DNA from: an uncultured Rhizobiaceae group bacterium
GTDB taxonomy: Bacteria; Pseudomonadota; Alphaproteobacteria; Rhizobiales; Rhizobiaceae
DNA: 7,408 bases
Reading direction: 5' to 3'
Assembly: GCA_938030645.1 (NCBI GenBank)
Contig: CALHHQ010000302.1
Span: forward strand, 1-7,408
Shown: one piece after another, positions 6,033 to 7,408 of the stretch
Layout: each line of letters begins with the position of its first letter
Position numbering within the stretch: the first letter of the stretch is position 1
Program-made: the position numbers and the translations under genes
The notes under the pieces: model-generated
The model's database searches: none
The model's input: only the letters and a program-made list of their open reading frames with translations
What the model was told of the DNA's origin: nothing

Positions 6033-7093
6033 GCAGCAGCGACAAAATTAAATCATTCATACACCGGGAAGCATTGCAACTTGGCTTCGACGGTGTGGGT
6101 TTTACCCATCCTAACTCTATTCCAGAAGCACCAAAGCAACTAAGGCACTTTTTGGAACGCAAGCGTCATGGCACAATGGACTGGTTGGAGGAAACCGAAG
6201 CGCGACGCGGCGATCCCAAAACTCTGTGGTCTGATGTAAAATCAATCATCACACTTACAGTAAATTACGGCCCCGAAATAAATCCGCTTCAACAACTCGA
6301 CAACCACGACGAGGGCACTATTTCTGTTTATGCACGCCACCGCGATTATCACGACTTGATCAAAGGCAGGCTTAAAACGCTGTCTTCCAAATTGGTGTCC
6401 CGAGCCAAAACACTGAATCTCGCTCCAGAACTAAAAGTGTTTGTCGATACTGCTCCCGTGATGGAAAAGCCGTTGTCACAACAAGCAGGGCTTGGTTGGC
6501 AAGGCAAACACACCAATTTGGTGTCCAAAGATTTTGGATCTTGGCTTTTTCTAGGTTCGATCTTCACAACTTTGGAAATAGAGCCCGATGAGGCTGAGAC
6601 TGATCACTGTGGCTCATGTCAAAACTGCCTTGATATTTGTCCGACCAATGCATTTCCTGCACCTTACCAATTGGACGCGCGACGATGCATTTCTTATCTG
6701 ACGATTGAACATGCTGGACCGATTGACCATGAATTTCGCAAACCCATGGGAAATCGAATTTACGGATGCGATGACTGTTTGGCCGTTTGCCCCTGGAACA
6801 AATTTGCCAGCACGACGAATGAAATGAAACTGGCAACACCTGAACCTGAAGCTTCGAAACAATTGTCCGATTTTTTGCAACTTGACGATGATGCATTTCG
6901 CAAACGGTTTTCGGGCTCTCCTGTCAAACGGATTGGGCGCAATCGCTTCATTCGGAATTGCCTGATTGCGGCAGGCAATTCGAACCAAGATCAACTCATT
7001 CCAATGGTCGAGACGCTTGAGAAAGAATGTGATGAAGTGATAGCTGAAGCAGCCCGCTGGGCTTTGATGGAATTGAAAGGGCAAACCACATGA
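6029..7093 (+). CDS. queG: epoxyqueuosine reductase
   Basis: QueG reduces epoxyqueuosine to queuosine at the wobble base of GUN-anticodon tRNAs, the final step of queuosine synthesis. It is a soluble iron-sulfur enzyme that uses cobalamin. VDTAP carries Asp140, equivalent to the catalytic Asp134 of E. coli, followed by AGLGWQGKHTNL. Eight ligand cysteines for two [4Fe-4S] clusters are present: Cys194, 197, 200 and 204 in CGSCQNCLDICP, Cys220, then Cys247, 250 and 254 in YGCDDCLAVCPWN. A HEAT-like helical tail follows. The 354-residue length is normal. The start is inferred to be a TTG at 6029: it overlaps the GST stop as TTGA and puts FIHREALQLGFDGVGF at the usual distance from the N terminus, and no in-frame ATG lies before that conserved segment. 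Translation is probably coupled to the GST gene upstream and to the SDR gene downstream through an ATGA overlap. Confidence 0.96.
   Translation: MSSSDKIKSFIHREALQLGFDGVGFTHPNSIPEAPKQLRHFLERKRHGTMDWLEETEARRGDPKTLWSDVKSIITLTVNYGPEINPLQQLDNHDEGTISVYARHRDYHDLIKGRLKTLSSKLVSRAKTLNLAPELKVFVDTAPVMEKPLSQQAGLGWQGKHTNLVSKDFGSWLFLGSIFTTLEIEPDEAETDHCGSCQNCLDICPTNAFPAPYQLDARRCISYLTIEHAGPIDHEFRKPMGNRIYGCDDCLAVCPWNKFASTTNEMKLATPEPEASKQLSDFLQLDDDAFRKRFSGSPVKRIGRNRFIRNCLIAAGNSNQDQLIPMVETLEKECDEVIAEAARWALMELKGQTT
6951..6984 (+). repeat. long stem-loop inside the 3' part of queG
   Basis: AATTGCCTG (6956-6964) pairs perfectly with CAGGCAATT (6972-6980) across a 7-base loop. After one bulged G, TTCG (6951-6954) pairs with CGAA (6981-6984), giving 13 base pairs in all. 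It lies over codons for the conserved NCLIAAGNS segment and no T tract follows, so it is not an intrinsic terminator. A role in mRNA stability or processing before the SDR gene is possible, but coincidence cannot be excluded. Confidence 0.5.
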
Positions 7094-7408
7094 AGGTTGG
7101 AGTTTTTGGTGCTGGGTTTTCCGGAAGAGAAATTGGTCGCTCTATCAGTGACGAGAAGAATGACGTGTGGGGAACAACACGTTCAAAAGAGAAGTTTCTA
7201 AGCCTTCGGGAAGCTGGAATTTTTCCAATCGCCTATGACGGCACCGAACTTAACGACGATGTCCGCGCCGCATTGCTCGACACTACGCATCTTATCATCT
7301 CCATTGCTCCATCGCGTCAGGAGAACACTGACCAGCCTGACGAAATCGTTGATCCCGTTTTGCGCAGTATGCAGAATAAAGGCATGAAGGCACTTGCACC
7401 CAAGCTTC
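7090..7408 (+). CDS. SDR-type NAD(P)-binding protein, 3' end outside the window
   Basis: The first 106 residues of a Rossmann-fold protein are visible; the frame stays open to the window end. MKVGVFGAGFSG gives a GxGxxG dinucleotide-binding loop at residues 7-12. Strand 2 ends in GTTRSKEK, whose Arg suggests a preference for NADP (inference). HLIISIAPS is a typical fourth strand, and the overall pattern resembles the atypical SDR/YeeZ-like group of roughly 280-300 residues. The substrate is unknown. The ATG overlaps the queG stop as ATGA (7090-7093), so it is very likely co-transcribed and translationally coupled. By recollection, a similar gene follows queG in related Hyphomicrobiales. Confidence 0.85.
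   Translation, partial: MKVGVFGAGFSGREIGRSISDEKNDVWGTTRSKEKFLSLREAGIFPIAYDGTELNDDVRAALLDTTHLIISIAPSRQENTDQPDEIVDPVLRSMQNKGMKALAPKL

Noticed and set aside
6510..6524. 15-base near-palindrome with 7-base arms (ACACCAA / TTGGTGT) in queG
   Set aside because: It has a single central base, so as RNA it gives only a 5-bp stem, and it falls inside the conserved GKHTNLV codons; probably incidental.
6614..7084. 156-codon minus-strand open frame within queG
   Set aside because: It is antisense to the QueG iron-sulfur motifs and has no protein signature of its own.

Overview
This 7.4 kb stretch looks like ordinary chromosome from an alphaproteobacterium, most likely of the Hyphomicrobiales (Rhizobiales). 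Three things suggest this: the ATP-dependent DNA ligase type, the cluster uppP / glutathione S-transferase / queG / SDR protein, and the protein style of the orphan hydantoinase/oxoprolinase. Base composition is close to balanced, lower in GC than most soil rhizobia. That would fit a marine or host-associated member, but the assignment is inference from memory of these families. I see no insertion sequence, phage gene, tRNA, rRNA or CRISPR array.

Layout. Positions 1-1164 hold the 3' part of an ATP-dependent DNA ligase cut by the window edge, followed at once by a small terminator-like hairpin. A UDP-glucose 4-epimerase gene (galE, 1229-2275) follows. A 91-base gap then carries three mutually complementary 5-base arms. 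Next is a large hydantoinase/oxoprolinase-family gene (2367-4385) without the usual second subunit. It converges on uppP (4399-5223, minus strand) with only 13 bases between the stop codons. A 119-base divergent region (5224-5342) separates uppP from a plus-strand run of three tightly overlapping genes: a GST-family gene (5343-6032), queG (6029-7093) and an SDR/Rossmann protein (from 7090, cut by the window end).

How the genes relate. The ligase seals DNA nicks. GalE supplies UDP-galactose, and perhaps UDP-GalNAc, for surface polysaccharide. UppP regenerates the undecaprenyl phosphate carrier for peptidoglycan and polysaccharide export. QueG performs the last step of queuosine tRNA modification. 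The GST, queG and SDR genes overlap by four bases at each junction, so they are probably one transcript with coupled translation, though a shared pathway is not evident.

The most interesting non-coding signal is the uppP/GST divergent region. It contains an exact TTAA-N7-TTAA match to the half-sites of the cell-cycle regulator CtrA, a plausible sigma-70-type promoter for uppP, and inverted repeats centred on that promoter's -10 element. I did not find a convincing undescribed multi-gene system. The genes belong to known families, and the points worth checking are regulatory sites and missing partners.
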